From NCBI GenBank assembly GCA_029204225.1, contig CM055092.1, positions 84,151,373 through 84,215,372 of the forward strand: a stretch of DNA of 64,000 nt. Reading direction: 5' to 3'. The notes below the pieces were generated by a model. The model worked only from the letters and a program-made list of their open reading frames with translations, was not told the origin of the DNA and made no database searches. Both the position numbers and the translations under genes were made by a program. Numbering within the stretch: the stretch's first letter is position 1; each line of letters opens with the position of its first letter. The stretch comes from Diphasiastrum complanatum (lineage: Eukaryota; Streptophyta; Lycopodiopsida; Lycopodiales; Lycopodiaceae). This document shows, piece after piece, positions 11,944 through 23,394 of this stretch.

Positions 11944-14400
11944 GTGTGGATATCTTTATTGATTTGGAACCTTTGCAAAGGAATTCAAATATCTGCTGAG
12001 GATTGTTCTCATTACAGGGCAGAAGGAAAAAAGAACTTGGATTTGTGGATAGATAAAACATTATATCCAGAAGATCCAAGCACTTTGACAGATCCCACAT
12101 TCTCCTCAATAACTCATTTAGTTACATGGATATGCATTGGGCATAGTGGATTACTAGGATATTGTGAAAGATTGCAGAACCATGGAAAACAAATTTATAT
12201 GAACAAATTTTTAGAACGTGAGTTAATTCGGATATCCTCTTATTGTCAGAATAGAGATTGTCATCTCCAAAAGACGTTAGAAGAAAATGAACAACTTAAA
12301 TATAATAATAAATCATTACAGAAGATAACAATCAATATCAAATCAGAACTAGAGCAAATGCAATCAATCTTACAATCTATTTGTATTGAAAACTTACAAT
12401 TATTGAAAGATGTGGAATTGGCAAAGAAGAAGGTTGAAAGTAAGAAGCGAAAGCGATAAAGTTGCAAGGATCTTCAAACGCTTTCAAAAGGAGGTTATCA
12501 AAATAGAAGGATCTGTGCATTCAAGTAAGCATATTCTGATTTTTGTAAGTTTCTCAATGACATTTGGATTTAATTTTAGTTATGGTGATATTATGTTAAG
12601 TATCTATTTTTTTTGCAGATCTGCATTAGTAGCTCCTCGGAATATTAAAGACAATGCTTCATTAGGAATGTCATTGAGCACAATATTGACAAGCAAATCC
12701 ACTGAGCGTATCATGATGAACAATAGAAGTTCAAATGTAAAGTGTAAAATAACAGAGTCTTTGATGGTGGACATTCAAAAAAATCTAGATAAGACTATAG
12801 TTCAGGGTGCTTGTGATTTTGCAGGTATTAGCAGGGAAGCATATGCAGCAATACTTAAACTAATTAGAGAAGCTCTTAAACAAGTTCAAATTAGAAAAGT
12901 CCCAATCCTTAGGACATATCACTTGAAGAAAGAGAGGGATACATTAAACATAGGTATGCATAAGATCACTGGAACTCCATTTCATATTGAGGAGGTGTAT
13001 GAAACTGATGGAAGATCGATATTCTATAATTCATCACAACTTATTTGTTGATCTAAATTACTTGCTGAGATACATCATCACATTCTATGATATAACCTAT
13101 GAAAAGGTGAATGGCAAAATAATCATAGCACTTAAGTTATATGAGTCAGAAATTGTGAGAGGGCAGAAGATGGAGAGGGTTCGTATAACTCTCATGAATG
13201 GTGCTCTATCACAAACAGAGGACCAAGAAGATTTCAGATTCAGTGTCCAATCACAAAATGATATATGGTGGTTGGCAGCGTTTCAGGAACTAGTCTCATT
13301 ATTACATTACATTTATTGAATAGTATTGTTTCATTGTTGACTAAGTTTGATTAATTCTTTGGACAGGTGCTGAAGGAGGATCATGATATATTATCATGGA
13401 TATTCTCAAGGACATCTTATCCTAGGATCATCGAGGACCATATGGATGGAGGACTTCTCAATGTTCCAGGAGTTGGAGACTTCAATGTTGAATGGCACTT
13501 AGCAAGTGATTTGAAAACATTGAAATGTATGTACAATGTCTCTCATAATGCTACATCAAAACACCCTTGTTTGTACTGCATGAAAATGGCAAAAGATGTT
13601 ACTAGGAGTATAGGAATTACTAGAGAATATGTAGATCCAAACTGGAAGCCTGTGCTGCCTATCCCCTTGAAAAATGTGCATGTTTGCACTCTTCATGCAG
13701 AAGTTAGATTAATAGAAAAGACCATTTATCTTCATATAGTTTTTGCTTGGAATACTAAGCCAGCATCATTAGCAAAGGAAGCTATCTCTCAATTAGAAGA
13801 TGTTTTATCAAAAGCGAGTCTTCATAAGGGACATGTCAAAATTCAAAAAGATGAAAAACTTTCAAGAAAGAATGGGAACATGCCAACTAAGCCAAGCAAA
13901 GGAGAAGCAAAAGCACGTCGTTTCCTATCAAATCATATTGGTAAGGCTTCTAATATTCAGCACTCAGTCTGGATAGATATTATTGCTGCCACTCAAGACT
14001 TCGAGAATGACGGCAAAACCAGAGTACTAAAAGTTGATGTAAGGAAGAAGCTTGATAGTATGATTGCTATTTTAAGAAAAGATAAATACTCTGATATTGA
14101 TAAGAAAGTTGTCCAAAGGACTTGTGTTGAGTTTGTTAATGCAGTATCAAAAGCATGGGGAGAAGATCACATCACTCATTACATTAGTATAAATTCTTCA
14201 AGATGCTTTCAATTTTATATATATATTTAGATCCAAACATAAGACTAACATTATGATTTTGACATATGCAGCACATAACTAAGAGATCATACAACATTTT
14301 TTGCAAACACATATGGAAGCTTGAGTGTATGGTCATCACAAGGGATGGAAAAGTCACATTGGCAAGCACGAGCAGCAATTCATCGAAATACACAACATGG
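11944..14400 (+). pseudogene. Decayed multi-exon gene with a C-x2-C protein, possibly transposase-derived
   Basis: The first block (11944-12459) encodes a charged, coiled-coil-like segment ending in a KKKVESKKRKR tail. An intron with GT at 12524 and a TTTTTTTTGCAG acceptor near 12619 leads to a 12620-13050 exon. The frame changes near 13020-13045 and again before 13367. The 13367-14186 exon contains, within about 60 residues, WHLASDLKTLK followed by HPCLYCMKMAKD, then CTLHAEVRL. A D..K.L..12-20..C-x2-C..LH pattern reminds me of uncharacterised eukaryotic transposon proteins, but I cannot name the family. A clean intron (14187-14271, GTATAA..TGCAG) follows. Frame breaks make it a pseudogene as read, unless unrecognised introns repair it. 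Confidence 0.5.
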
Positions 14401-14434
14401 AGGAACTAATGAAAAATGAAACTACATTTGTCAA

Positions 14435-14713
14435 TTGTTTCAATGGTTCTACCGCAGAGTTCAGATTCGACATATAACAAAGTCCACACAATACAAGAAG
14501 TTTAGAAAAGCATGCAAGTTCATACAGGAAGAGAAAATTAGATGTTTACTGAGTAGAAGATCATCATTGTCATCAAATCATGACATGTTCAGAATTGCTT
14601 GCAAATTCATTGAACAAGAGAGGAGAAATACTCAATGTAAATGTATTGATTGTATTATAAAAAAATACAAAGTGTCCACTATTCATCATCAGCTTGTGTG
14701 TCAAATTCTATAG
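14435..14713 (+). CDS. Small basic ORF with an internal duplication
   Basis: This 92-residue frame holds two related segments: FRKACKFIQEEKIR (about residues 24-37) and FRIACKFIEQERR (about 52-64). The second is followed by a cysteine pair pattern (CKCIDC). The duplication suggests real coding ancestry, perhaps a terminal exon of the preceding gene. Its 3' end overlaps by about 35 bp the tail of the minus-strand gene at 14679-15650. No function can be assigned. Confidence 0.3.
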   Translation: MFQWFYRRVQIRHITKSTQYKKFRKACKFIQEEKIRCLLSRRSSLSSNHDMFRIACKFIEQERRNTQCKCIDCIIKKYKVSTIHHQLVCQIL

Positions 14714-15650
14714 CAGTGTTGTTATAAAAAAATTCTCTGCTAGAGTATGCATCTAATAGATGTGCACTATCCTTATTTCCACTAAGTTCAATATAATTAG
14801 AATACCATGAATAATGGGAGCTCCTTAAAGGAACATTCCCATCAGTAAAACCTAAAATGTTCAAAACATAAGATCTTTTGACAAAAATGATCTTATTTGT
14901 CTTAACAAATTTATGTCCTCCTAGAGTAATGATAAAGCTTTAACTGCCATTATAAGACTCTCCCCAACTGGGCTCAGCTTGGAATGAGCAATACAGATCT
15001 CATTCTTCAGGAAATACCTAAAATAGTGGCCAAGTCCACTATTCCTCTGGAACGAGGATGCATGTTGTCTGAAACCACCTTGTCTCGCAGCAAAATCATC
15101 AATTATGAGAGCATCCTGCAATAAGAATTATGCTAGAAAAAACACATTCAGTGGTTAAGAACATTCTAATGCAAGGAAGTTTAAACACTTACACATTCTT
15201 CATCATCATCAGTGAAATGCATCAATGATGGACTAGGGAAGCCCATCTAGGATTGAAATGCCGTGAATTCTTCATCGAATGGTCTGCCTCACCCATCCTC
15301 AGCAATATTTGATAAAGTCTTAGTCAGGCATATGTATTTTGGCCAATAAAAGAATCTCGGAGCACATCAGTATTTACATCAATAAAGTCACTTTTCTTAT
15401 CAGGAGTCTCGATTAGGAAGTGACTGATATCCTTAATAGATGATTGAAAACAGAGGATGATGCCATAGGAGGGCTAGCAACAGAAACTTCCTCATCATCT
15501 GGGATTTGAACTAACAGGAAAAGTATGATACCACTCTGATATTCAACCAATCGACATTTTTTGTTGCAATAAGGACACATTGAACTGCTTTTGAAAAGAT
15601 CAAATAATTTGGTGAACATTCTATCTAGTCTATGTCTAAAAGCTGGGAAG
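14679..15650 (-). pseudogene. Decayed multi-exon gene of unknown family, zinc-finger-like N-terminus
   Basis: Reading leftward, an exon (15413-15619) starts MFTKLFDLF and carries CPYC at about residues 18-21, then an acidic PDDEE. A later exon ends in a DDDEEC segment with a GTAAGTG donor near 15192. The TTATTGCAG acceptor opens an exon at about 15120 that encodes DALIIDDFAARQGGF and a conserved-looking HYFRYF block. A frameshift near 14930 then leads to a final segment (to 14679) ending in an acidic tail. Correct splice sites suggest a real former gene. It converges with the plus-strand gene at 11944-14713, and the two may have belonged to one element. I do not recognise the family. Confidence 0.4.
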
Positions 15651-16070
15651 AAATGAGCAAGATCAGTATTTGTTTAACGAGTTTCTTTGATGTACAGGTA
15701 AGACCAAGACAAGAAAATCACATACAGTGCAAGCCTAATTAAAATAGAAGCGTAGAAATTGTTGAAACCACATAAACATTGGGATGGTAGATGTGCAACA
15801 ATGTACCTTTCAAAAAAATCAATACAAAACTGTCTCAAATGACTTCAAGATTTTGTCGAACAAATAGTATTCAGTATTTTGGAAAATGTACATTGTTCTT
15901 AAAATCAAAATAAAATATTTGTGGCTTTCAATAATAGCCCACTTTATGTTTGCCTATCGATTATATGCATCATCATGTGATGATATCTTTCTATACATTT
16001 GTATTTGTATTTTTTATATTTACTATTTCAATCATAATTCAATATAATTTTAAACTTCATGCCTTTCATC
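15651..16070. other. AT-rich spacer, nothing recognised
   Basis: No coding, repeat or RNA signal is apparent between the minus-strand gene remnant and the next family A Copia copy. Confidence 0.4.
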
Positions 16071-17856
16071 ATCTGCTTGTTTTACTTCTGTCGTTGGTAG
16101 CTCACAATAATTTTTGAGAATTATATAGCTGACTAAATCATTGTCTGCTATGTACTTTGACTCATCAAATTTGACATCTCAAACAACTTTTCTTCTGCCA
16201 GTTTCGGGTATATAGACTCGATAATATGACGAATGTAACTCAAACCTTGTTATGTCTTTTCATCAAGTTTCTTTCTCAATTTGTCTGGTATGTGCATGTA
16301 AACTGCACATCCGAATGTTCGAACATGTGCAAGATTTGGCTCCGACTTCCACCATATTTCATGAGGAGTTTTATCTGGTATTTGAGATTTCAGAATTCGA
16401 TTTTGAAGATAATTTGATGTAGCCACTGCTTCCGCCCACAACTGTTTTGGTGCTTTCGCACGAGCCATCATACACCTAGCAGCTTCCATAAGTGTATGAT
16501 TTCTTCGTTCAGCTATTCCATTGTGTTGAGGTGTGTACAATGCAGTCTTCGTATGCATAATACCTCGATCAGTACAATAAGCTTTGAATTCGTTAAAAAT
16601 GTACTCACGTGACTCCACGATCTGTGCAAATTTGCTTCAACTTATTGCCTGTCTACTTCTCAGCCCAATTCATATACTCAACGAATTTCTTGAAAGTTTC
16701 AAATTTTGTACGAATAAAGTATATAACAGCAAACTTGCTGAAGTCATCCATAAACGTAATGAAGTATTTTGCATCACCTAAAGACAATACTCCGAATGGT
16801 CCACAAATATCTGAATGCACAATTTCCAAATCTTCATCGATTAATTTACAAGAGTTCTTTGTGAAGGTTACTGACATTCTTGTATCAACTATCTTTGCTA
16901 CAGATAGAAGATCTTTATCAAGAGTAGGTACATAGAGAACTTCCTCGAGTTTCTTGTCACCCTGATTCATGTCCAACACAGTACACCAGTTCCATCAACT
17001 ATGTGCTTAGAACCGTCTCCAAGTATAATGAATCTCAAATAATTCGTCTTCTTGTACTCTAATAGAATTTGCTTTCGAGGAAACAAATTGTGAGGTGGCT
17101 CCCGAATCAAGTAGTACTTCTCAAATTTTTGAATTTGATGAACAACATAGATCAACACTAACATATGCTACTGAGTTTCTTGTCGTCTTGTCTTCTGCTG
17201 CTCTGGAGCATTCTGCTTTGTCTTCGACATAGTTTGAATCTGAAGGTTCGCTTCGATTCTGCTCTTTTTTGTTTCTGGGATTATGATAATAGTCTACTAC
17301 TACATCACCCTGTTGATGACAATAAATGCAATCAATTTTTGGATTTAACCAACACTTGTCTTCTATATGACCTGATCTTTTGCATCTATTGCAAATCTTC
17401 CTATCACCAGTAGATCTAACCGTTACGACGGTTGATATTCAAATAGATGCTCTATTTCAATGCTCAAATTATTTCTGTTCGCGAATTGTTCATGACAGTT
17501 TGTCTTTTTGTCTAAGCTTCGTGTTTTGCGAATTGTTCGTGACAGTTGACATTTTTGAGCTTGAAGAAGAATGAAGAATATTTCGCGAATTGTTCGCAAC
17601 AGGCAACAGTTTCACGACAGGTGAGATTTGAACAAGAAACAAAATATTTCGCGACAAGAACTTGTTCGCGAATCTTTCGAGTCTCCACAAGAAATCTGTT
17701 CGCGGATCTTTCGAGTTACCACTAGAATATTTTGTGAATCTTTTGAGGTTGAACACGAATAGAAATGTTTCGAGTTCGAGTTCGTTCTCATCCTTTGTCA
17801 ATTAAACTGTGCACTTTGTTAGTAGAGCTGAGATTTGTCTGATCAGGTGTTCTACA
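16071..17856 (-). mobile_element. Family A Copia copy 2, heavily deleted
   Basis: Minus-strand internal sequence covers a protease/pre-integrase part (17164-16967), an integrase core beginning HSDICGPFG (within 16653-16979), and the integrase C-terminal half (16250-16618, with the APKQLWAEAV and PNLAHVRTFGC blocks). Unlike copy 1, it keeps part of the integrase. At about 17409 the zinc-knuckle region joins directly to the middle of an LTR (17409-17856, outer end TGTAGAACACC in element sense). Gag, the primer-binding site and half of the 5' LTR are therefore lost in one deletion. RT, RNase H and the 3' LTR are absent on the left. Frames are broken in several places. Confidence 0.88.
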
Positions 17857-18035
17857 GATTCAGCTAGTATATATATATTGACAAGTGTCGAGAGAAAAAT
17901 ATCTTATGCTTTAATTGCCCCTCCAGTTTTGCATCTGTACAAAGTTGGTAACCGCCCTTAGGATATTTGTTTCTCCTACAGGGTTGATGATAAGTTGGCG
18001 ACGTCGGTCTACCAATGTAGCAAAAACGCGAAAAA
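17857..18035. other. Spacer, nothing recognised
   Basis: A short non-coding stretch that includes a (TA)n run at about 17871-17880. Confidence 0.4.
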
Positions 18036-18330
18036 CCCAAAAAACCCGAAGGTGCCCTTAGACTGAAGGTATGCAAATCCTGAAGCGCCCTTAGACTTAA
18101 GATATGTAAATCACGAAGGCGCCTTTAGACTGAAGGCAGTGAAGAAGGCGAAAAAGGTGAAAAAGCCGAAGGTTCCTTAGATTGAAGGCAGCGAAGAAGG
18201 TGAAGGTGTTTTAGACTAAAGGCATCGAAAAAGGTGAAGGTGCCTTAGACTAAAGACAGGGAAAAAGGCGAAGGTGCCTTAGACTAAAGGCAACAAAAAA
18301 TCCGAAAAAGACGAAGGTGCCCTAAAATGG
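18036..18330. repeat. Minisatellite, about 35-45 bp unit
   Basis: Units of the form 'cttagactgaagg..gcgaagaaggcgaaggtgc' repeat about seven times, with spacing that tightens from about 45 bp on the left to about 35 bp on the right. The right-hand units are the most alike. The sequence is purine-rich on the plus strand and has no stable open frame. Confidence 0.8.
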
Positions 18331-19795
18331 TTGTCAAGGCATTCTTGCCACTTTGAAACTAGTTACGTATCACACTAACCAAATCTTATCTTGAGTGACT
18401 AATGTTCAAGACAACCTTTAATCCAAAAGTTTGAAATGTCGCTTATAGTGCCTTTTGATTCTTTGACTTTTGTTAGGTGCGATCCTTGATTCATCCCATT
18501 TGCATTTTCAAAATCAAAACATGAAAATTCCAAACAATGGCTTGGCCCCCTTATTTAATTGTTAAAGAAATAAATATGTGTGGGTTGTGGCTCTAGGCTC
18601 TAGAGATTCTTAGCCTATTAGGACTTACTACTAATCACTAAATTTTAATGACACGAGAGTTGAGACCAACACTAAAACACCTCCAAATGTCAAATTCCAC
18701 CAAGGTGTAAGACCATGTGGCATGGGAGTTGGTTTAAAAAATTAAAGAATATTTGGGCACTCTATGAATAATTTAAGCCAATTATTTTTCTTAGGTTTTT
18801 AATCCTTTATTAAAAAAGGGCAAAGGATTAGTTTCCTTAGATTAAAATCTATGATTGATTTTGAGACTTGATTTTTTGCTAGTTTTATGATTAGTCAATA
18901 AATTTCAAAATCAGCTAGTTGTTTGTAAGATTTTGCTTGTTTTATAATGAGTTGATAATCTTAAAACCAACTAGTTGTTTTGTTAGATTTTTCGGTTCTC
19001 GTGAGCATTGTTAAGCTTTGGCATATTAAGTACTACATATTTGTTGGAAATCCTACTACGTAGCAAGCTAGAGCCATGTTAGTCATTTGCAGGACTTTCC
19101 GATTCTATGTGACCACTCTTGAGCTTTGTTGAAGTTTGGCCTATTATGTATGACGTACTTGTTGGGAGGAGAGGAAGCCTAGTACAGCTTGTGATAGACT
19201 CGAGCCATGGCGATAGGAGGCTTCATCCCAATCAATATGAGACACATAATGGTGCTCAGATTTTTTTTGTATTCACCTCCAAAAGTTTATGTAAATTAAG
19301 AATTAAAAATTTTTGTAGGCATTCTTGTCATTATTTTTAAGTGGACAGCCAATAAAAAAAATTGGCACATAGCACATGGAAGTTATGATGAAGTGCGCAT
19401 GCACTATGTGGCAACTCGTCATTGGTTTTGCACATGCACATTTTGTCAAAACAAAATATTAAATAAAATGTAAAATAAATTTCACAAAAAATGGAAAGAC
19501 AAAGAAAATTTTAAAAAATGTTCCACAAAACTAAAAACGGAAAACATAAGGGGGAGGGAAAAACTAAAAAAAGAAACATGGAAAAATGAAAATTCCAAAA
19601 AAACTTTTAAAAAATCTTCACACGTGTCCCACCTTTAGGTGGAAGGCCCTCGAGGAGGCAGTTTTTGACTGGTAAAAAAAAATCGAAATGTTGATTATGC
19701 TTTATAAATGACGTGGAAAAGTCAAAAAATCCATTACGCAATGGAATGCGCCGCGGGCACAGGCCATTTTGCCCTGTTCGGCTTTGCATAATTTT
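18331..19795. other. Non-coding stretch, nothing recognised
   Basis: AT-rich sequence with A-runs at 19350-19620. No exon chain, LTR or tRNA can be supported. Confidence 0.4.
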
Positions 19796-19827
19796 TTTAG
19801 GCGAGGCCCGGAGGGGCCTCGCCTAAA
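19796..19827. repeat. Perfect 14-bp-stem hairpin
   Basis: The arms TTTAGGCGAGGCCC and GGGCCTCGCCTAAA pair perfectly around a GGAG loop. It is GC-rich in an AT-rich setting and is followed by AAGATTTC. Its role is unknown; it could be a transposon terminal structure. Confidence 0.8.
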
Positions 19828-20151
19828 AGATTTCTGGAAATCCTGACCGGGCAGAATGTCATGTGCCCGGCCCAGTCCATAAGTCCATAGTACATAATCA
19901 ACAAATATTTCTTAGTTTAGAAGGGGACACGAGGGCTCTAACCTAGGACCACCGAGCCAACCCGATTGGGTCATAATCAATAAAGACCTAAGGATAATAC
20001 CTCTATTTTTAAGAAGAGTGTGATACACGTTGTAACGTGTTTGCTTTGAACGAATGAAATTGTGCCACATCAACAATGTTTTTTTGCTTTTAATGTCAAT
20101 TAGGTTGTAAGAGACTATTTGTGCACAGGCACGGGTTAGAAACAAAATGCA

Positions 20152-20240
20152 GGGCTTAGGGTTTAGGGTTGGACTCAAGGTTTGGGCACGGGCAAGGTTT
20201 AGGGTTTAAAACAAAATGCAGGGTTTAGGGTTTAGGATGG
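20152..20240 (+). repeat. Short interstitial telomere-like motifs
   Basis: Several GGGTTTAGGG-type pairs, the plant telomere unit TTTAGGG, occur in an imperfectly duplicated ~60-bp segment containing 'acaaaatgcaggg'. Copy number is too low for a true telomeric array. Confidence 0.55.
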
Positions 20241-20925
20241 ACTCAAAGGCTTGGGCAAAGTCAAGGGGTATGGCTATGGCGTGCCTGAGATTTTTTGTTT
20301 CTGCAAGAGTGTGTCTGAGAAGATGGAGGGGTTTGCAAGCGACTTTGTGATGTGATCGCAAGGGTTGAACATCTTGCAGAATAATGGAAGGTTTGTCAGT
20401 AGATTTTGAGTTTTTCTTACAAGCACAAGGAATGGACAGACATGATGAAGCCCTATTTTGCTGCTATCTTTGATCAAAGATATGGCTTATATGGTTTCAC
20501 CCGTACATTTGTGTTTTGTGTAACAATAATGAGGCAGATGAATGCTCTGTTTCTGTCTGCTGGGAATGAGTTTAAGGAAACTCACTTCATTGTTTAAAAG
20601 AAATTGTTGTGTGAATGTCTTGCCAAGCAATTGCTTGCTTCTTCGAGTTGCCAAAAGAAAGGGGTTTGAGGACACGTGAAGTGATTTTTGCCATTGGAAA
20701 AGTATCTCAGTTCATCTACCCAATCTCATCAGTTGCTATTGACCAGGGCATTGAGTAAATGGAAACTGATTTTGAATGGAGTGATGTGCTTTTTTTGCAA
20801 CAAAAAATATTGGCAATTGGTGATTGTATACAAGAGCTTCGCATGAGAATGTGGAGCTTCACATCGAGCCGAAGGAAATATGTCTGAGAGGTGAGCATAT
20901 GCCATTGATTTCATACTAATCCGCA

Positions 20926-23394
20926 ATGCTCCGCTCAAAACTGAAACGCATTCTTATGATGCCAGAAGTCACCGGAACCCAAGCATTGCAGTTTGTTCGC
21001 TGCAACTGCATTTCAATAAGTAGACCCCAACAGCAAGTGCATCCTTCTGTGGAAATTCAGCAACTGCCAGTCTGCAGTTCTAAGGAAAACTGTCTATCTT
21101 CTGATTTCGGGAAGATTTTCAAACAGATTGATAGAAATCCAACAACACAGCAAGTGATCGATTCTTTGAATGAAATGAAAGATCCAGATATGGCTGTGAA
21201 CTTCTTCAATTGGGTTGGCAAACAAGAGGGTTTTTACCATTCATTGAATACCTACGAGTGTCTGGTGAAAATCCTTCTTAAATCAAGAAGGCATACTGAT
21301 TTGCTCAAGGTTTTTAAAGACTTGGAAGTGGCTGGTATTACCCCTGACAAGTCAACTTTCCACCTACTTATCAAAGGGTTCTGTAAAGCTGGTGTTGCCC
21401 AAGAGGCGTTGAGGATTTATGAACAAATGAAAGTGGTTGGGATATCACCTGATATGGCAACATGTAAGATGCTTGTTAGAGGTCTTTGTAAGATTAGTAG
21501 AGTTGAAGATGCTTTTGCAATTTTGAATTCGATCAATGAAACGTTTGTCCCTGATCTTGTAACTTGTAATATGTTGCTTGGTGGCCTCTGCAGGGCACAT
21601 AAACTGCGAGAGGCTTGCCATTTCGTTGACAAAATGATCCAAAATGGCCAAAATTGTGATGTGGTCACCTTTAATTGTCTTCTGAATGGATTTTGCAAAG
21701 GAGGAAAAATTCTTGAAGCCAAAAGGCTTTTAAAGCTGATGACTGCAAGTGGTTGTAATCCGAATGCTGTCACATACAGCACACTAATTGATGGGCTTTG
21801 CAAGGTCGGTAAAGAAGATGAAGCCCTTGATTTGCTTCATGAAATGTTGAGCAGGAATTGTGCTCCCAATGTCTACAATTACAACCCTCTTATAGATGGC
21901 CTATGCAAGGCAAACAAAGTAGCTGCTGCTCAACAGCTATTTGAGCAGATGTGTGAGGGTACCTGCGCACCCAATGTTGTCACTTACTCAATTTTGATAA
22001 ACGGCCTCTGCAAAGGTGGAAAGTTGGATGAAGCATGCCGAGTTTTCAATAGTATGCTAACAAAGGGCTGTGCACCTGATCGAATCACGTACAATACCCT
22101 TATCGATGGTCTTTGTAAGGTGAGCGACACAGAAAGAGCTTATGACCTTGTCAATCAGATGATTGCTACAGGTCCTGAACCTGATGCAGTTACGTACAAC
22201 ATTTTGATTGGAGGATTATGCAAGGCATCTAAAGTTGAGGAAGCACACGTCATCTTCAAGGAGATGCTTGAAAGGAATTTTCAGCCAAATGTGATTACAT
22301 ACAACTCCCTGATTGATGGTATGTGCAAAGTAGGAAATCTCGATTTATCATATGTGCTTTTGGAAGAAATGTCCAGTAGAAGTTGTTCTCCCAATGTTAT
22401 CACTTACACAACTTTGATACATGGTCTTTGTAAGGCAAACCGCATAGATGATGCTTATAGCCTTTTCCAAAAAGTCCTTGGTTCTGGGCTGGTACCAAAC
22501 GTTGTCACATACACCACGCTTATTGATGGACTATGCAAGGCAAATCGTGCATTTGAGGCTTATCAGCTTCTGGAAGATATGCTTAGGGGTGAGTGTCTTC
22601 CAAATGTGGTTACTTACAATGCTCTTATTGACGGGCTATGCAAAGCTGGCAGATTGGATGAGGCTTATCAGGTTCTTGATATGATGGTTAAAAGGGACTG
22701 TACTCCTGATGAATTCACCTACACTATTCTTGTTGATGGGCTTTGCAAGGCCTGCAGAGTGAAAGAAGCATATGAGCTCCATGAGGCAATGCTGGAAAGA
22801 GGTGTTGAGCCTAGTCTTTTCTTATATAACTCTCTCATTCATGGAAAATGTAATGACAACCAAGTTGAGGAGGCTTACTTATTGTTTAAAGAAATGATTG
22901 ATAGGGGTTGTTCTCCTAATTCAGTTACATACAACACCTTAATTGATGGATTCTGCAAAAGTGGTAGAATGCTAGAAGTTCATGAATTACTCAAAGAAAT
23001 GGTTGGAATAGGCTTTCAGCCTGATAGTTATACGTATAACACAATTATCAAAGGGCTTTGCAAGGCAAAGAATGTTGAAAAGTCTCAGCACATTTTCAAG
23101 GAAATGAGTGATAGTCATTGCCCTCCAAACTTGTTGACATATACAACTCTGATTGATGGTCTTTGCAAGGAAGGCAGAGTTGATGACGCTTATGAGCTCT
23201 TAAACGAAATGCTTCTAAGTGGTTTGAAGCCTGATGTTGTAACTTTCACAGCTCTGATTGATGGGCTTTGCAAGACGAATCGTATGTCTGAAGGTTACCA
23301 CCTACTAGAAGAGATGATCCAAAGAGGTTGTCTCCCCAATGCTGTCACTTACAATGTGCTTCTTGAGGGATTTAACAATTCTAGCCAAGGCTGA
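20926..23394 (+). CDS. P-class pentatricopeptide repeat (PPR) protein
   Basis: An intact intronless frame of 822 residues. Residues 1-106 are a basic, Ser/Gln-containing leader that could be an organelle transit peptide, plus the usual pre-repeat helix segment (PTTQQVIDSL). Twenty full repeats follow (residues 107-805; nineteen of 35 residues, repeat 3 of 34) with a partial twenty-first. Almost all contain (L/I)IDGLCK or a close variant. No E, DYW, SMR or LAGLIDADG domain follows, so this is a P-class protein. Such proteins bind single-stranded organelle RNA, one base per repeat, to stabilise ends, aid translation or help splicing. The start is the first ATG of the frame. The central repeats are unusually alike, which suggests recent internal duplication or conversion. 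Cellular compartment and target are inference. Confidence 0.95.
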   Translation: MLRSKLKRILMMPEVTGTQALQFVRCNCISISRPQQQVHPSVEIQQLPVCSSKENCLSSDFGKIFKQIDRNPTTQQVIDSLNEMKDPDMAVNFFNWVGKQEGFYHSLNTYECLVKILLKSRRHTDLLKVFKDLEVAGITPDKSTFHLLIKGFCKAGVAQEALRIYEQMKVVGISPDMATCKMLVRGLCKISRVEDAFAILNSINETFVPDLVTCNMLLGGLCRAHKLREACHFVDKMIQNGQNCDVVTFNCLLNGFCKGGKILEAKRLLKLMTASGCNPNAVTYSTLIDGLCKVGKEDEALDLLHEMLSRNCAPNVYNYNPLIDGLCKANKVAAAQQLFEQMCEGTCAPNVVTYSILINGLCKGGKLDEACRVFNSMLTKGCAPDRITYNTLIDGLCKVSDTERAYDLVNQMIATGPEPDAVTYNILIGGLCKASKVEEAHVIFKEMLERNFQPNVITYNSLIDGMCKVGNLDLSYVLLEEMSSRSCSPNVITYTTLIHGLCKANRIDDAYSLFQKVLGSGLVPNVVTYTTLIDGLCKANRAFEAYQLLEDMLRGECLPNVVTYNALIDGLCKAGRLDEAYQVLDMMVKRDCTPDEFTYTILVDGLCKACRVKEAYELHEAMLERGVEPSLFLYNSLIHGKCNDNQVEEAYLLFKEMIDRGCSPNSVTYNTLIDGFCKSGRMLEVHELLKEMVGIGFQPDSYTYNTIIKGLCKAKNVEKSQHIFKEMSDSHCPPNLLTYTTLIDGLCKEGRVDDAYELLNEMLLSGLKPDVVTFTALIDGLCKTNRMSEGYHLLEEMIQRGCLPNAVTYNVLLEGFNNSSQG

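Noticed and set aside
20152-20240. Telomere or telomere-fusion site
   Set aside because: Only a few TTTAGGG units occur, embedded in a short duplicated unit; this is normal interstitial background.
21417-21803. Minus-strand ORF inside the PPR gene
   Set aside because: It is a shadow frame of the intact plus-strand gene.
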